From Rheinheimera nanhaiensis E407-8 (GTDB taxonomy: Bacteria; Pseudomonadota; Gammaproteobacteria; Enterobacterales; Alteromonadaceae), in assembly GCF_000296695.1 (NCBI RefSeq), contig NZ_BAFK01000028.1:1-40383 (forward strand): a stretch of 40,383 nt of DNA, in the 5' to 3' direction. Shown one piece after another: positions 23,701 through 31,999 of this stretch (position 1 is its first letter; every line of letters starts with the position of its first letter). Both the position numbers and the translations under genes were made by a program. The notes beneath the pieces were generated by a model, which saw only the letters and a list, made by a program, of their open reading frames with translations, ran no database searches and was not told the origin of the DNA.

Positions 23701-24381
23701 TTAATTCGTCACCTGCGCCAATAAACGGCGCTGAATAAAGCTGCTGATATCGGCCACTTCCTGCGCACAAACGCTGTGTGGCATGCGGTAGTCGTGCCAG
23801 CTGACATTAAAGCCGGCATTTTTCAGCGTATGATACGCCTGCTGGCCGGCTGCCATTGGCACCACCGGATCCTGGCTGCCGTGCGCAATCAGTACCGGGG
23901 TAGCTTTGTTCAGCGTGTTACTCTCGTCTTTCAGTTTATCCGGCGCGCACATATAGGTAGACAGCGCCATCACGCCGGCCAGCTTATACGGCAGCCGTGG
24001 CAATAAATGTAGCGCGATTACGCCGCCCTGGCTAAAACCGGCCAGAATAATACGCTCGCTGCTAATGCCTTCGCTGATCAGGTTATCCAGCAGCGCCTGC
24101 ACGGCTGCGGCCGACTCGCGCACTCCGTCTTCATCGGCGCGGTTGGTTAAATCCATGGTTTTAATGTCGTACCAGGCCCGCATACGCATGCCGCCATTTA
24201 CCGTAACCGGCCGCTCTGGCGCATGCGGAAATAAAAAGCGGATGCCGGCATCCAGGGGTAACCGCAGCTCCGGCACTATGGGGGCAAAACCATGGCCCGA
24301 ATCGCCCAGGCCATGCAGCCACACTACTGCGGCGCGGGTTTCACCCTGCGCTTTTACATCGACAAAAGGAAGTAATGCCAT
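23701..24381 (-). CDS. Carboxylesterase / phospholipase-type alpha-beta hydrolase
   Basis: A 226-aa alpha/beta hydrolase of the Abhydrolase_2 (acyl-protein thioesterase / carboxylesterase) family. '[20 protein letters not shown]' near the start, nucleophile Ser117 in '[12 protein letters not shown]', Asp in '[10 protein letters not shown]' (about 170) and His in '[10 protein letters not shown]' (about 202) complete the triad. It hydrolyses short to medium acyl esters or S-acyl groups; the natural substrate is unknown. The start at 24381 has an AGGA ribosome site; an in-frame ATG 18 bases further up is less likely. It lies between cyaY and hemC in one direction. Confidence 0.9.
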   Translation of the reverse strand: MALLPFVDVKAQGETRAAVVWLHGLGDSGHGFAPIVPELRLPLDAGIRFLFPHAPERPVTVNGGMRMRAWYDIKTMDLTNRADEDGVRESAAAVQALLDNLISEGISSERIILAGFSQGGVIALHLLPRLPYKLAGVMALSTYMCAPDKLKDESNTLNKATPVLIAHGSQDPVVPMAAGQQAYHTLKNAGFNVSWHDYRMPHSVCAQEVADISSFIQRRLLAQVTN

Positions 24382-24405
24382 TACAGATCCTAAAAACAAC
24401 AGCGC

Positions 24406-24723
24406 CTAAGGCGCCAGATTAAGCGGCTTGCCGGCCTGTTTGGCCGCGGCATCGTTCAGCAACTGCCAAAATTCGGCACCGCTGCGGTTATCTATCCACT
24501 TATCGCCGTGCCATTCAAAATGGTGGCCATTGAATTTGGTGGCCACCCACAGCTGATGCAGTGGTGGCTGCTTATTAATGATGATCTTACTTTTATCTGC
24601 AAAGCTGATGCTTAACAGGCCGCCGTGCGACTCGTAATCCAGATCAGCGTCGGCGTCTTCTATCGCCTGTTCAACCGCCAGTAGGGTGCTGTCGGCCAAT
24701 TCATCGTATTCTAGGTCATTCAT
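24406..24723 (-). CDS. cyaY: Frataxin-like iron donor
   Basis: A 105-aa bacterial frataxin (E. coli 106). The acidic N-terminal helix '[20 protein letters not shown]', the beta-sheet '[20 protein letters not shown]' and '[20 protein letters not shown]' mark the family. It binds iron through the acidic ridge and modulates IscS/IscU Fe-S cluster assembly. ATG 24723 has AGGTGA six bases upstream; upstream in-frame codons lack homology. A TATAAT on the minus strand at 24760-24765 may be its -10. It is divergent from lptM, the same arrangement as in E. coli. Confidence 0.96.
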   Translation of the reverse strand: MNDLEYDELADSTLLAVEQAIEDADADLDYESHGGLLSISFADKSKIIINKQPPLHQLWVATKFNGHHFEWHGDKWIDNRSGAEFWQLLNDAAAKQAGKPLNLAP

Positions 24724-24794
24724 CTGCTTCACCTGTTTGCTTTTATCGCTAAGGATGCGATTATAGAGCGCAACCACCATAAAAAAATAACGTC

Positions 24795-24983
24795 ATGCAC
24801 GCTTTTACAACCAAAGGTCCGCTGTTAACTGTCGCTGCTGCTGTTTTACTGTGCAGCCAACTGAGTGCTTGTGGTCAAAAAGGCCCCCTTACCTTACCAC
24901 AACCGGCACCCGAAGTGGCACAGCCAGAACAAAACAACGCTAATCCAACCCAACCATCGGATGAACAACGTGGACCACTTTAA
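24795..24983 (+). CDS. lptM: LptM (YifL) lipoprotein of LPS transport
   Basis: A 62-aa lipoprotein. The hydrophobic signal ends in 'LSAC' with the lipidated Cys26, followed by 'GQKGPLTLP', the signature of the LptM/YifL family. LptM assists oxidative maturation of the LptD LPS translocon in the outer membrane. It lies directly before lysA, whose start overlaps its end by 23 bases, so it is the first gene of the lysA-dapF-xerC operon. Confidence 0.93.
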   Translation: MHAFTTKGPLLTVAAAVLLCSQLSACGQKGPLTLPQPAPEVAQPEQNNANPTQPSDEQRGPL

Positions 24984-26226
24984 TTACCAGCAAAACCGTC
25001 TTTTTGCCGAGCAATGTGCGCTAACGGATATCGCCACTGAATTTGGCACACCCTGCTATGTTTACTCGCGCGCCACGATAGAGCGGCATTATCAGGCCTT
25101 TGCCAGCGCAGCCGCCGCCCACCCGCAGAGCCTGGTGTGCTATGCCGTTAAGGCCAACAGTAACCTGGCGATCTTAAACCTGCTGGCCCGCCTCGGTAGC
25201 GGCTTTGACATCGTATCGGGCGGAGAGTTGCGCCGGGTAATTGCCGCCGGCGGCGACGCGAAAAAAGTGGTGTTTTCCGGCGTGGCGAAAACCGCGGAGG
25301 AAATGCGCTTTGCGCTGCAGTTAGGCATTAAGTGTTTTAATGTCGAGTCTGTCGCCGAGCTGGAACGGCTGCAACAGGTGGCCAGCAGCCTGAATATCAA
25401 GGCGCCGGTGTCAATTCGGGTGAACCCGGACATTGATGCCAAAACCCACCCTTATATTTCTACCGGCTTAAAAGCGAATAAATTTGGTATTGATATCTTG
25501 CTGGCAGGCGATATTTACCGCCAGGCTGCCCGTTACAGCCATCTTGATGTGGTGGGTGTCGACTGCCACATTGGCTCGCAGCTTACTGAAACCCAGCCGT
25601 TTTTAGAAGCGCTGGAAAAGCTGCTGACATTAATAGATGCGCTTGCCAGCGACGGTATAATGCTGAAGCATATCGATATCGGCGGCGGTTTAGGCGTCAC
25701 CTACGACAACGAAACACCACCCTCGCCGGCCGATTACATCAGCAAAGTGGTAGCGCGGTTAACAGCTTACCCGCAACTGGAGCTGATTATGGAGCCCGGC
25801 CGCGCCATTATGGCCAACGCCGGCGTGCTGCTGACCAAGGTAGAGTTTTTAAAGCCAGGGCAAGAGAAAAACTTTGCTATCGTGGATGCGGCGATGAACG
25901 ATTTGATCCGCCCGGCACTGTACAGTGCCTGGCAAGCGATAGTGCCGGTAGAGCGCGACAGTGCTAAAACGGCCGCCACTTACGATATTGTCGGCCCGGT
26001 ATGCGAAACTGGTGACTTTCTTGGTAAAGACCGCGAACTCGCTATTGCCCAGGGCGACTTACTGGCTGTGCGCTCGGCCGGCGCTTACGGCTTTACCATG
26101 AGCTCGAATTACAACAGCCGGCCGCGGGCAGCCGAAGTGCTGGTCGATGGCGACAAACTGCATTTGATCCGCCAGCGCGAGCAGTGGCAGGACTTATGGC
26201 GCGGCGAACAGGTCATTACTGACTAG
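24961..26226 (+). CDS. lysA: Diaminopimelate decarboxylase
   Basis: A 421-aa fold-type III PLP enzyme making L-lysine from meso-diaminopimelate. PLP Lys64 in 'CYAVKANSNLAIL', 'GFDIVSGGELRRVIAAG', the phosphate-binding 'IDIGGGLGVTY' (about 244-254), 'EPGRAIMANAGVLL', Cys-Glu in 'GPVCETGDFLG' (about 347-356) and 'AYGFTMSSNYNSRPR' are all in place. ATG 24961 overlaps lptM; GTG 24970 (giving Met-Asp-His-Phe) is a real alternative because homologs often start there and GGA lies eight bases upstream. It is followed by dapF, the preceding enzyme of the pathway. Confidence 0.96.
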   Translation: MNNVDHFNYQQNRLFAEQCALTDIATEFGTPCYVYSRATIERHYQAFASAAAAHPQSLVCYAVKANSNLAILNLLARLGSGFDIVSGGELRRVIAAGGDAKKVVFSGVAKTAEEMRFALQLGIKCFNVESVAELERLQQVASSLNIKAPVSIRVNPDIDAKTHPYISTGLKANKFGIDILLAGDIYRQAARYSHLDVVGVDCHIGSQLTETQPFLEALEKLLTLIDALASDGIMLKHIDIGGGLGVTYDNETPPSPADYISKVVARLTAYPQLELIMEPGRAIMANAGVLLTKVEFLKPGQEKNFAIVDAAMNDLIRPALYSAWQAIVPVERDSAKTAATYDIVGPVCETGDFLGKDRELAIAQGDLLAVRSAGAYGFTMSSNYNSRPRAAEVLVDGDKLHLIRQREQWQDLWRGEQVITD

Positions 26227-26238
26227 TTAAGGGCACTG

Positions 26239-27069
26239 ATGTTATTACATTTTTCGAAAATGCACGGCCTGGGGAACGACTTTATGATGGTCGACGCCGT
26301 TAGCCAGAACGTGTTTTTAACCAAAGAGCAGATCAAAGCGCTGGCCGACCGGCATACCGGCATCGGCTTTGATCAGCTGTTAATGGTAGAGCCGCCCTAC
26401 GACCCCGAGCTGGATTTTCACTACCGTATATTTAATGCCGATGGCAGCGAGGTAGAGCAATGCGGCAATGGCGCCCGCTGTTTTGCCAAGTTTGTCCGTG
26501 CCCGCGGCTTAACCAATAAACATAAAATTGGCGTCAGTACCAAGTCAGGCAAAATTGTGCTCTATGTCGAAACCGACGGCCAGGTCACAGTAAATATGGG
26601 CGTACCGCAGCTGGATCCGGCACGGGTGCCGTTTAAAGCACAAAAGCAGGAACTTACTTATATTCTGCGCGCTGATGAGCACACCATTTTATGTGGTGTC
26701 GTGTCGATGGGTAACCCGCATGCAGTCACCGAAGTGGACGATATTTTAACCGCACCGGTACAGGTGCAGGGGCCCTTGTTTGAACTGCACGAGCGCTTTC
26801 CCGAGCGCGCCAATATCGGCTTTATGCAGGTGCTAAACCCCGGCCATATTAAGCTTAGGGTGTGGGAGCGTGGCGCCGGCGAAACCCAGGCTTGCGGCAC
26901 CGGGGCCTGCGCCGCTGTGGTAGTGGGCCAGCTGCAGAAAAAACTGCAGCAACAGGTGCGGGTAGACTTACCCGGCGGCAGCCTGCATATTCGTTGGAAC
27001 GGGCCTGGCCAGCCACTGAAAATGACCGGCCCGGCAGAACATGTATACGATGGACAAATACAGCTATGA
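26239..27069 (+). CDS. dapF: Diaminopimelate epimerase
   Basis: A 276-aa enzyme (E. coli 274) that interconverts LL- and meso-diaminopimelate for lysine and peptidoglycan. The two catalytic Cys are present: Cys75 in '[11 protein letters not shown]' and Cys219 in '[13 protein letters not shown]'. '[15 protein letters not shown]' and '[12 protein letters not shown]' are typical. It lies 12 bases after lysA and its stop overlaps the next start (ATGA). Confidence 0.98.
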   Translation: MLLHFSKMHGLGNDFMMVDAVSQNVFLTKEQIKALADRHTGIGFDQLLMVEPPYDPELDFHYRIFNADGSEVEQCGNGARCFAKFVRARGLTNKHKIGVSTKSGKIVLYVETDGQVTVNMGVPQLDPARVPFKAQKQELTYILRADEHTILCGVVSMGNPHAVTEVDDILTAPVQVQGPLFELHERFPERANIGFMQVLNPGHIKLRVWERGAGETQACGTGACAAVVVGQLQKKLQQQVRVDLPGGSLHIRWNGPGQPLKMTGPAEHVYDGQIQL

Positions 27070-27722
27070 ACGACAGCCTGACGAAGGATAACGACATGCT
27101 CGCTGCTCAGGTAGTGTATGACTACCTGCAGGACCACCCGGAATTTTTTCAGCAATACCCGCAGTTGTTAGCCAGTTTGCGCCTGCCGCACCAGCAACGC
27201 GGCAGTGTGTCGCTGGTCGAGCGCCAGCTGGAGCTGCAGCGGGAAAAAATTCAGGCGCTGGAAGATGACATTACCCGTTTAATGTCGGTAGCGCGGCAAA
27301 ACGAACAGCTATTTCTGGCGTTTAACCAGTTACAGGCCGGCCTGTATCAGGCCACCAGCCTGGCGCAAGCCGAACAACAACTACAGCAATTTACCGCTGC
27401 CTTGCCACAGGTGAGCGAGTGCCGCTTAATCCGCTTTGACAGCGAACAAAGCAGCCAGCCGTTTCAGCTGTTGTTAACGCGCCGCTTAAATGAACAGGGT
27501 ATTTACCTGGGCCGGCTAAACAAAGAAGAGCAGCAGCCGCTGTTTGGCCAAAGCGTGCACTCTGTGGCGCTGATGCTGGTAAAAGATCAGCAGCAGCCAC
27601 TGGCGCTGTTAGCCTTTGGCAGCGAGCTGGACGATCATTTTCAGCCGTCGATGGATAAGCTGTTTATTGGCCATTTAGCCAGCATGCTGGCCCAGCTGTT
27701 ACCTGGCTATGACGCCGCCTGA
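27066..27722 (+). CDS. DUF484 family protein (E. coli YigA-like)
   Basis: A 218-aa GAF-like cytosolic protein. '[20 protein letters not shown]', '[20 protein letters not shown]' and the coiled helix after it are typical of the DUF484 family, which almost always sits between dapF and xerC. Its function is not known; the GAF-like C-terminal half (about 95-215) could bind a small ligand. Four-base overlap with dapF and 14-base overlap with xerC. Confidence 0.93.
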   Translation: MNDSLTKDNDMLAAQVVYDYLQDHPEFFQQYPQLLASLRLPHQQRGSVSLVERQLELQREKIQALEDDITRLMSVARQNEQLFLAFNQLQAGLYQATSLAQAEQQLQQFTAALPQVSECRLIRFDSEQSSQPFQLLLTRRLNEQGIYLGRLNKEEQQPLFGQSVHSVALMLVKDQQQPLALLAFGSELDDHFQPSMDKLFIGHLASMLAQLLPGYDAA

Positions 27723-28641
27723 CATCCCGCTTAGCGCGCAGTGGCTGAAGCCACTGCAGCAATTTTTAGCCTACCTGCAGTTTGAGCGCGGCTACAGCAG
27801 CAAAACCCTCGACAGTTATCAGCGCCAGCTTATACAGGCAGCGCAGGCACTTAACCAGGGCAACCGCCACTGGCTAACCCTGACAGAAGCCGAGCTGAAA
27901 CAGCATATTATCAGCCTGCGCCGCAGTGGCGCCAAACCGCGCAGCATAGCGCTGAAAGTAGCTGCGCTGCGCAGCTTTTACCGCTACTTGTTAACCCAGG
28001 GCCTGTGTAGCGATAACCCGGCGCTGTATTTGTCGGTACCCAAGGCGGCGCGCAGCCTGCCAAAAAACCTTAATGTCGACCAGCTTAACCATTTGCTCAG
28101 TTTTGACAGCCAGGATGACATTCTGGCCTGCCGCGATAAAGCCATGCTGGAGCTGTTTTACTCCTCGGGCCTGCGTTTAGAAGAGCTGGTCAATGCCAAT
28201 ATCAGCGATATCGACTGGTCGCAACAGCTGCTGCGGGTTACCGGTAAAGGCAGCAAGCAGCGCATCGTGCCGGTAGGTAGCGTGGCGCTTAATGCCCTGC
28301 GCGACTGGTTGGCACAGCGGCCGGCCTTCAGCACCAAGTTACCGGAAGACGATGCTGACGCGCTGTTTGTCAGCAAGCAGCACAAACGCATTAGCAGCCG
28401 TCATGTACGCGAGCGCGTGCAGTTGTGGGCTCGCCAGCAGGGCTTAAACCAAAAGTTACACCCACATATGCTGCGCCACTCGTTTGCCAGCCATATGCTG
28501 GAGTCCAGCCAGGATTTACGCGCCGTGCAGGAGCTGTTGGGCCATGCCAACTTAAGCACCACCCAGGTGTATACCCATCTGGATTTTGCTCATTTAGCCA
28601 AGGTGTACGATAGTGCTCATCCGAGGGCAAAGAAGAGATAG
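27709..28641 (+). CDS. xerC: Tyrosine recombinase XerC
   Basis: A 310-aa site-specific recombinase (E. coli XerC 298) that with XerD resolves chromosome dimers at dif. The N-terminal SAM-like DNA-binding domain (about 10-100) is followed by the catalytic domain with Arg156 in 'SSGLRLEELV', Lys in 'VTGKGSKQRIVPVG' (about 180), 'HPHMLRHSFASHML' (about 251-264), 'LLGHANLSTTQ' and the nucleophile Tyr288 in 'VYTHLD'. All are intact. It is the last gene of the lysA operon. In E. coli yigB and uvrD follow directly; here a leftward accessory block interrupts. Confidence 0.97.
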   Translation: MTPPDIPLSAQWLKPLQQFLAYLQFERGYSSKTLDSYQRQLIQAAQALNQGNRHWLTLTEAELKQHIISLRRSGAKPRSIALKVAALRSFYRYLLTQGLCSDNPALYLSVPKAARSLPKNLNVDQLNHLLSFDSQDDILACRDKAMLELFYSSGLRLEELVNANISDIDWSQQLLRVTGKGSKQRIVPVGSVALNALRDWLAQRPAFSTKLPEDDADALFVSKQHKRISSRHVRERVQLWARQQGLNQKLHPHMLRHSFASHMLESSQDLRAVQELLGHANLSTTQVYTHLDFAHLAKVYDSAHPRAKKR

Positions 28642-28647
28642 TCCCGC

Positions 28648-28663
28648 AGTTTAAATTTAAACT
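28648..28663. repeat. Perfect 16-bp palindrome between xerC and the inserted block
   Basis: AGTTTAAATTTAAACT, a perfect inverted repeat seven bases after the xerC stop and overlapping the stop of the leftward 85-aa gene. It is AT-rich and could be chance, a weak terminator stem or a junction mark. Confidence 0.5.
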
Positions 28664-28919
28664 AACTGATACTACCCAGAAATTTTGATACATCCTTTTC
28701 TTCTATCTGTTTCACTGGACACACTGTTTTCCATTCGTTTAGCGGCAAATTACGGCGGCCTCTAACAACAGTAGCTATATTCAGCTCTAGGTTGCCATTT
28801 CTCTCTCTTTGAAATCCACAGCTATCTTCGTCATAACACAGATACTCATGCCATTTGTCTTCGATTTTAAGACGAACACGAATTAGCCTCGAAGCATTAA
28901 TCGAGTTTATGTTGTTCAC
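28662..28919 (-). CDS. 85-aa partner of the VRR-NUC nuclease, unknown function
   Basis: An 85-aa soluble protein of mixed charge with a beta-rich middle ('LIRVRLKIEDKWHEYLCYDE', 'LELNIATVVRGRR') and a conserved-looking 'CPVKQIEEKDVSKFLG' end. No family recognised. Its start lies inside the 3' end of the nuclease gene (23-base overlap, different frame), so the two are translationally coupled and probably act together, for example as regulator, DNA-binding partner or antidote. That is inference. AT-rich like the rest of the block. Confidence 0.7.
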   Translation of the reverse strand: MNNINSINASRLIRVRLKIEDKWHEYLCYDEDSCGFQRERNGNLELNIATVVRGRRNLPLNEWKTVCPVKQIEEKDVSKFLGSIS

Positions 28920-29652
28920 AATGAGTTTCTTCCTCTACTTCAACAAGAGCAAAATCCAACCGTAAAGGTTTGGCAAACTCTTCAAGTATCACTCTCTGGC
29001 TTTTGCTAATTCGATCTCCCGGTGCCTTAACTTCAACAAATCTCAACTCGTTACCTTTCCACATCGTTATATCTGGCCATCCTTTTCTGAAATCGTATGG
29101 CGCTACCGAAAATTTCTTTGCGACTTCGTGCAAAAGTGAATTTCCTGCAACATTAAATAATTCGACAAACATCCAATCCTCAAGCAAAGGAAAATAACTA
29201 AGCATTGAGTTTGTGTTAGTAGAGTAATGAACAGCACCATCTAAAGAATGTTTGATTTTTAATGGATTGTTAGAGGCTAAAAAGCTAAAGTTTCGACGAA
29301 TTGTTTCGATCGAAGCTGACGCTATGTTATCAAGCAAAAAATCTACTTCGAACTTGTCCTCCAGTCGAGCCGCGTTCTGCGAGAATATTGCCTCGACAAA
29401 TGTACTTCTCAAACTGTCAGGAATGGTCTTAAAAGCCATCGCTTTAATCAGATTTAGTAACAGGCCGCCTTCTCCGGCATACCCTCGCCAGCCCTTAACT
29501 TGGAAATAACCAAGCACGGATGATTCAACAGATGATCGCTCGCCGTTAATTGGATTTATCCACGCGCCACTTTCGTCTGCACGTTTCAGCGCGATCGAGC
29601 TATATTCAAACCCTAATCGCACAGCGTCCGAAAACAACCCCTTACCTTTCAT
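28897..29652 (-). CDS. Small FAN1-like VRR-NUC nuclease
   Basis: A 251-aa protein whose C-terminal ~70 residues are a VRR-NUC (PD-(D/E)xK) domain: Asp194 in 'GWPDITMW', Glu207-x-Lys209 in 'RFVEVKAPGDR', and Gln219. The stretch 'VKGWRGYAGEGGLLLNLIKA' (about 52-71), with Glu61, matches the region before VRR-NUC in FAN1-type nucleases. The long N-terminal SAP/TPR part of bacterial FAN1 (about 550 aa) is absent, so this is a minimal form. FAN1 enzymes cut branched or crosslinked DNA. The gene is AT-rich, leftward, sits in the xerC-yigB gap and overlaps an 85-aa gene. Host defence or repair are both possible. The catalytic residues look intact. Confidence 0.8.
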   Translation of the reverse strand: MKGKGLFSDAVRLGFEYSSIALKRADESGAWINPINGERSSVESSVLGYFQVKGWRGYAGEGGLLLNLIKAMAFKTIPDSLRSTFVEAIFSQNAARLEDKFEVDFLLDNIASASIETIRRNFSFLASNNPLKIKHSLDGAVHYSTNTNSMLSYFPLLEDWMFVELFNVAGNSLLHEVAKKFSVAPYDFRKGWPDITMWKGNELRFVEVKAPGDRISKSQRVILEEFAKPLRLDFALVEVEEETHCEQHKLD

Positions 29653-29744
29653 AAAATAATATTATCTTTTCTGCCAGTTAAACTTTATGAAGCCTGCTGG
29701 TAGGAACTTGAAAACACGTTTCACGCAGCCGACTTCGATCCTTA

Positions 29745-30266
29745 TTACAGCACCTTATTTTCTCTGAGCTTTTGAATAAAAGGCGGAAACTTTGAATTCA
29801 CAATAGCTCCTGACCGGTCTAATCCGAATGAGGAAACTGTATAAGTATCAATTTGAGTTACTTTCATCTTAACATCGCGACCCATAGCAACTTTAACAAA
29901 ATCACTAACCGGCATTACTAACCGCCGTGTTGACCAGTCTCCGTAAGCTGTTAGTGAGCTTGCTTCTTTAATATTTTCAATAACTTCGCCATCAACATTA
30001 AATGCGACACCTGTAACATTTTTAACTCCTTGAACACCAACTTCCAAAAAAACGACCTTGGGATATTTCTGATTCCATTGGAACCCTAACGTATGCCAGC
30101 TCTCAGTTAAACTTGAGGAAGCACTGACGGAAGGTTGATTAATAATCAGAGAACCATCGAACTGATCTTTTTGAACAGAAAGGGATGGGGTCATCGTGTC
30201 GTTGATGCCCACACAACCAAAGAAGAAGATTGAAGACAGACAAAGCGCAAAAAATCGTTTTGACAT
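29745..30266 (-). CDS. Putative lipoprotein, unknown function
   Basis: A 173-aa exported protein. The signal 'FFALCLSSIFFFGC' ends in Cys18, a plausible lipidation site though the lipobox (Phe-Phe-Gly-Cys) is not ideal. The mature part is beta-rich ('KVVFLEVGVQGVKNVTGVAF', 'VDGEVIENIKEASSLTAYGD'). No family recognised. It is in the same direction as the nuclease gene, with a 92-base gap, and is followed by about 200 AT-rich bases before the DoxX gene. Confidence 0.7.
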   Translation of the reverse strand: MSKRFFALCLSSIFFFGCVGINDTMTPSLSVQKDQFDGSLIINQPSVSASSSLTESWHTLGFQWNQKYPKVVFLEVGVQGVKNVTGVAFNVDGEVIENIKEASSLTAYGDWSTRRLVMPVSDFVKVAMGRDVKMKVTQIDTYTVSSFGLDRSGAIVNSKFPPFIQKLRENKVL

Positions 30267-30434
30267 AAAAAGTCCTTTTATAAATTAAAATAAAATCGTG
30301 CAAACAGCCGTTCTTAAAAAGAGGGTTGTAATAGCAATAATCACTTTTCAGAAGTGTTTCACTATTGAATACAAGCCAATTTACCATATCAGCAACAACA
30401 GTAAAAAAACAAATATTTTTTTTGATAGAAGTAA

Positions 30435-30459
30435 ACGCCCGGCGGAACCGGGTGTTTTT
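30435..30459. terminator. Hairpin terminator beyond the DoxX gene
   Basis: ACGCCCGG-CGGAA-CCGGGTGT followed by T4: an 8-bp stem with one G-T pair, between the DoxX and lipoprotein genes. The T run is better on the plus strand. Confidence 0.6.
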
Positions 30460-30474
30460 CGTTGTTACATAGGC

Positions 30475-30921
30475 TTAGCTAAAACGTTTGGCCAGTAAGT
30501 TATCTATTGAAGCTTTACCGGCGCCGCTAAACAGTAGCGATACGCTGGCGGCCAGCAGCGCTAAACCAAACTCGTAACCGTTGTTGGCCATAAACAAACC
30601 GTTCTGAATGTGCACAGCAAAAATGGCCACCAGCATTGCAATCGCCAGGCTTAAGGCCGCCGGGCGGGTTAATACACCCAGAATTAACGCGATACCGCCG
30701 AAAAACTCGGCTGCACCGGCTAAAAATGCCATCACAATACCCGGTGATAAACCTATGCTGTCCATCCAGCCGCCGGTGCCCTCTAAGCCATAGCCGCCAA
30801 ACCAGCCGAACAGTTTTTGCGCACCATGGGCGGCAAAGATAATGCCCACCGGCACCCGCAGCGCCAACGCGCCCCAACCCGCATTTGAGCTTAAAATTTT
30901 CTGAACGATTGAAGTTGCCAT
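30475..30921 (-). CDS. DoxX-family inner-membrane protein
   Basis: A 148-aa four-span protein of the DoxX/YqjF family: 'LALRVPVGIIFAAHGAQKLF' (the conserved HGxQK at about 30-36), 'GYGLEGTGGWMDSIGLSPG', 'GAAEFFGGIALILGVLTRPA'. Relatives are tied to redox or thiol stress and to aromatic-compound response. The start at 30921 has GGTGAT upstream and follows the family start. It is divergent from a YhaJ-type LysR gene; in E. coli the DoxX protein YqjF is under YhaJ control, which makes regulation by the neighbour likely. Confidence 0.9.
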   Translation of the reverse strand: MATSIVQKILSSNAGWGALALRVPVGIIFAAHGAQKLFGWFGGYGLEGTGGWMDSIGLSPGIVMAFLAGAAEFFGGIALILGVLTRPAALSLAIAMLVAIFAVHIQNGLFMANNGYEFGLALLAASVSLLFSGAGKASIDNLLAKRFS

Positions 30922-31042
30922 ATCATCACCTGTTAAATTGTTTAAAGTTAAGTTTACTGCCACTCGACAGCAAGCTTTGCGTCGATGGTGTAACTATAGC
31001 GGGTTAATTGATACTGTGAAAACGCAATGTTTTGACTACACT

Positions 31043-31059
31043 ATTCAAAATATTTGAAT
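31043..31059. promoter_or_regulatory. Palindromic LysR-type box
   Basis: ATTCAAA-ATA-TTTGAAT, a perfect 17-bp dyad containing the T-N11-A pattern of LysR regulators, in the spacer between the DoxX gene and the LysR gene, 20 bases before the latter's start. A TTGACT -35-like box lies at 31032-31037. Confidence 0.65.
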
Positions 31060-31079
31060 TTATAGAATGCGAGAGCACT

Positions 31080-31994
31080 ATGCACAACGCCCTGAGTTTA
31101 GAAGCACTACGCGCATTGGACGCGATAGACCGCAAAGGCAGCTTTGCCGCCGCAGCCGAAGCCTTATACAAGGTGCCGTCGGCGCTCAGTTACACCATTG
31201 CCAAGCTGGAGGCGGATTTGGGCGTGGTGCTGTTTGACCGCAGTAAACAGCGGGCGCAGCTAACGCCGGCCGGCCAGTTGTTATTGGATCAGGGCCGCAC
31301 TTTGCTACACGCGGCTAATCAGCTACAAAATGCCGTGAAACAACTGGATACCGGGTGGGAGACGCAACTGGTGATCGCCAAAGACAGCATAGTGCCCAAC
31401 GCCCCCTTACTGGCGGTAATAAACGACTTTCTGCAACTGGGCAAAATAACCCAGCTTAGGGTAACAGAAGAGGTCATGGCCGGCGGCTGGGAAGCGCTGC
31501 AAACCGGCCGCGCCGATTTAGCGCTGGGCGTATCGGGCGATTTGCCCAAAGGGCTGTTTAATATAGTACCTGTCGGCGAAGCCGCATTTGTCTTTGCGGT
31601 AGCGCCGCACCATCAGCTGGCAGCGCTAAACCGGGTAGTGAATGCCGAAGATGTGCAACAGTTTGCTGCCATAGTAGTGGCCGATTCGGCACTGGACGCG
31701 CCCAAGCGCTCCTCTGGCTTATTCGACAGCCGCCAGCGTGTTGTGGTCGATAATATGCAGGCCAAGATAGATGCACAAAAACAGGGTTTGGGTATCGGCT
31801 TTCTGCCACGCCACCTGATACACGATGAGCTGGCGCGCGGTGACCTGATCGCCAAAGCCTGCAGTATTCCAAGAGATAAGACCCCGCTATATCTGGCGTG
31901 GCATAAACAACATCAGGGCCAGGCACTTAGCTGGTTTAGCCAGCAGCTGGCACAGGTAAACTGGCAGCAAGTGTTTGCGCCGTCAAGCGGGTAA
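31080..31994 (+). CDS. yhaJ: LysR-family regulator, YhaJ type
   Basis: A 304-aa LysR regulator. The N-terminal helix-turn-helix reads 'LSLEALRALDAIDRKGSFAA' and 'VPSALSYTIAKLEADLGVVL', closely following E. coli YhaJ; 'GWETQLVIAKDSIVPNAPLL' begins the effector domain and 'GLGIGFLPRHLI' lies near the end. YhaJ controls yqjF (DoxX family) and yhaH-type genes and responds to aromatic quinone-like compounds. ATG 31080 matches the family start. It is divergent from DoxX and only five bases before yigB, so it may now drive yigB transcription. Confidence 0.85.
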   Translation: MHNALSLEALRALDAIDRKGSFAAAAEALYKVPSALSYTIAKLEADLGVVLFDRSKQRAQLTPAGQLLLDQGRTLLHAANQLQNAVKQLDTGWETQLVIAKDSIVPNAPLLAVINDFLQLGKITQLRVTEEVMAGGWEALQTGRADLALGVSGDLPKGLFNIVPVGEAAFVFAVAPHHQLAALNRVVNAEDVQQFAAIVVADSALDAPKRSSGLFDSRQRVVVDNMQAKIDAQKQGLGIGFLPRHLIHDELARGDLIAKACSIPRDKTPLYLAWHKQHQGQALSWFSQQLAQVNWQQVFAPSSG

Positions 31995-31999
31995 CCAGT

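Noticed and set aside
28648..28663. The palindrome after xerC as a dif site
   Set aside because: It lacks the XerC/XerD half-sites (for example the TTATGTTAAAT-type arm) and the central 6-bp spacer.
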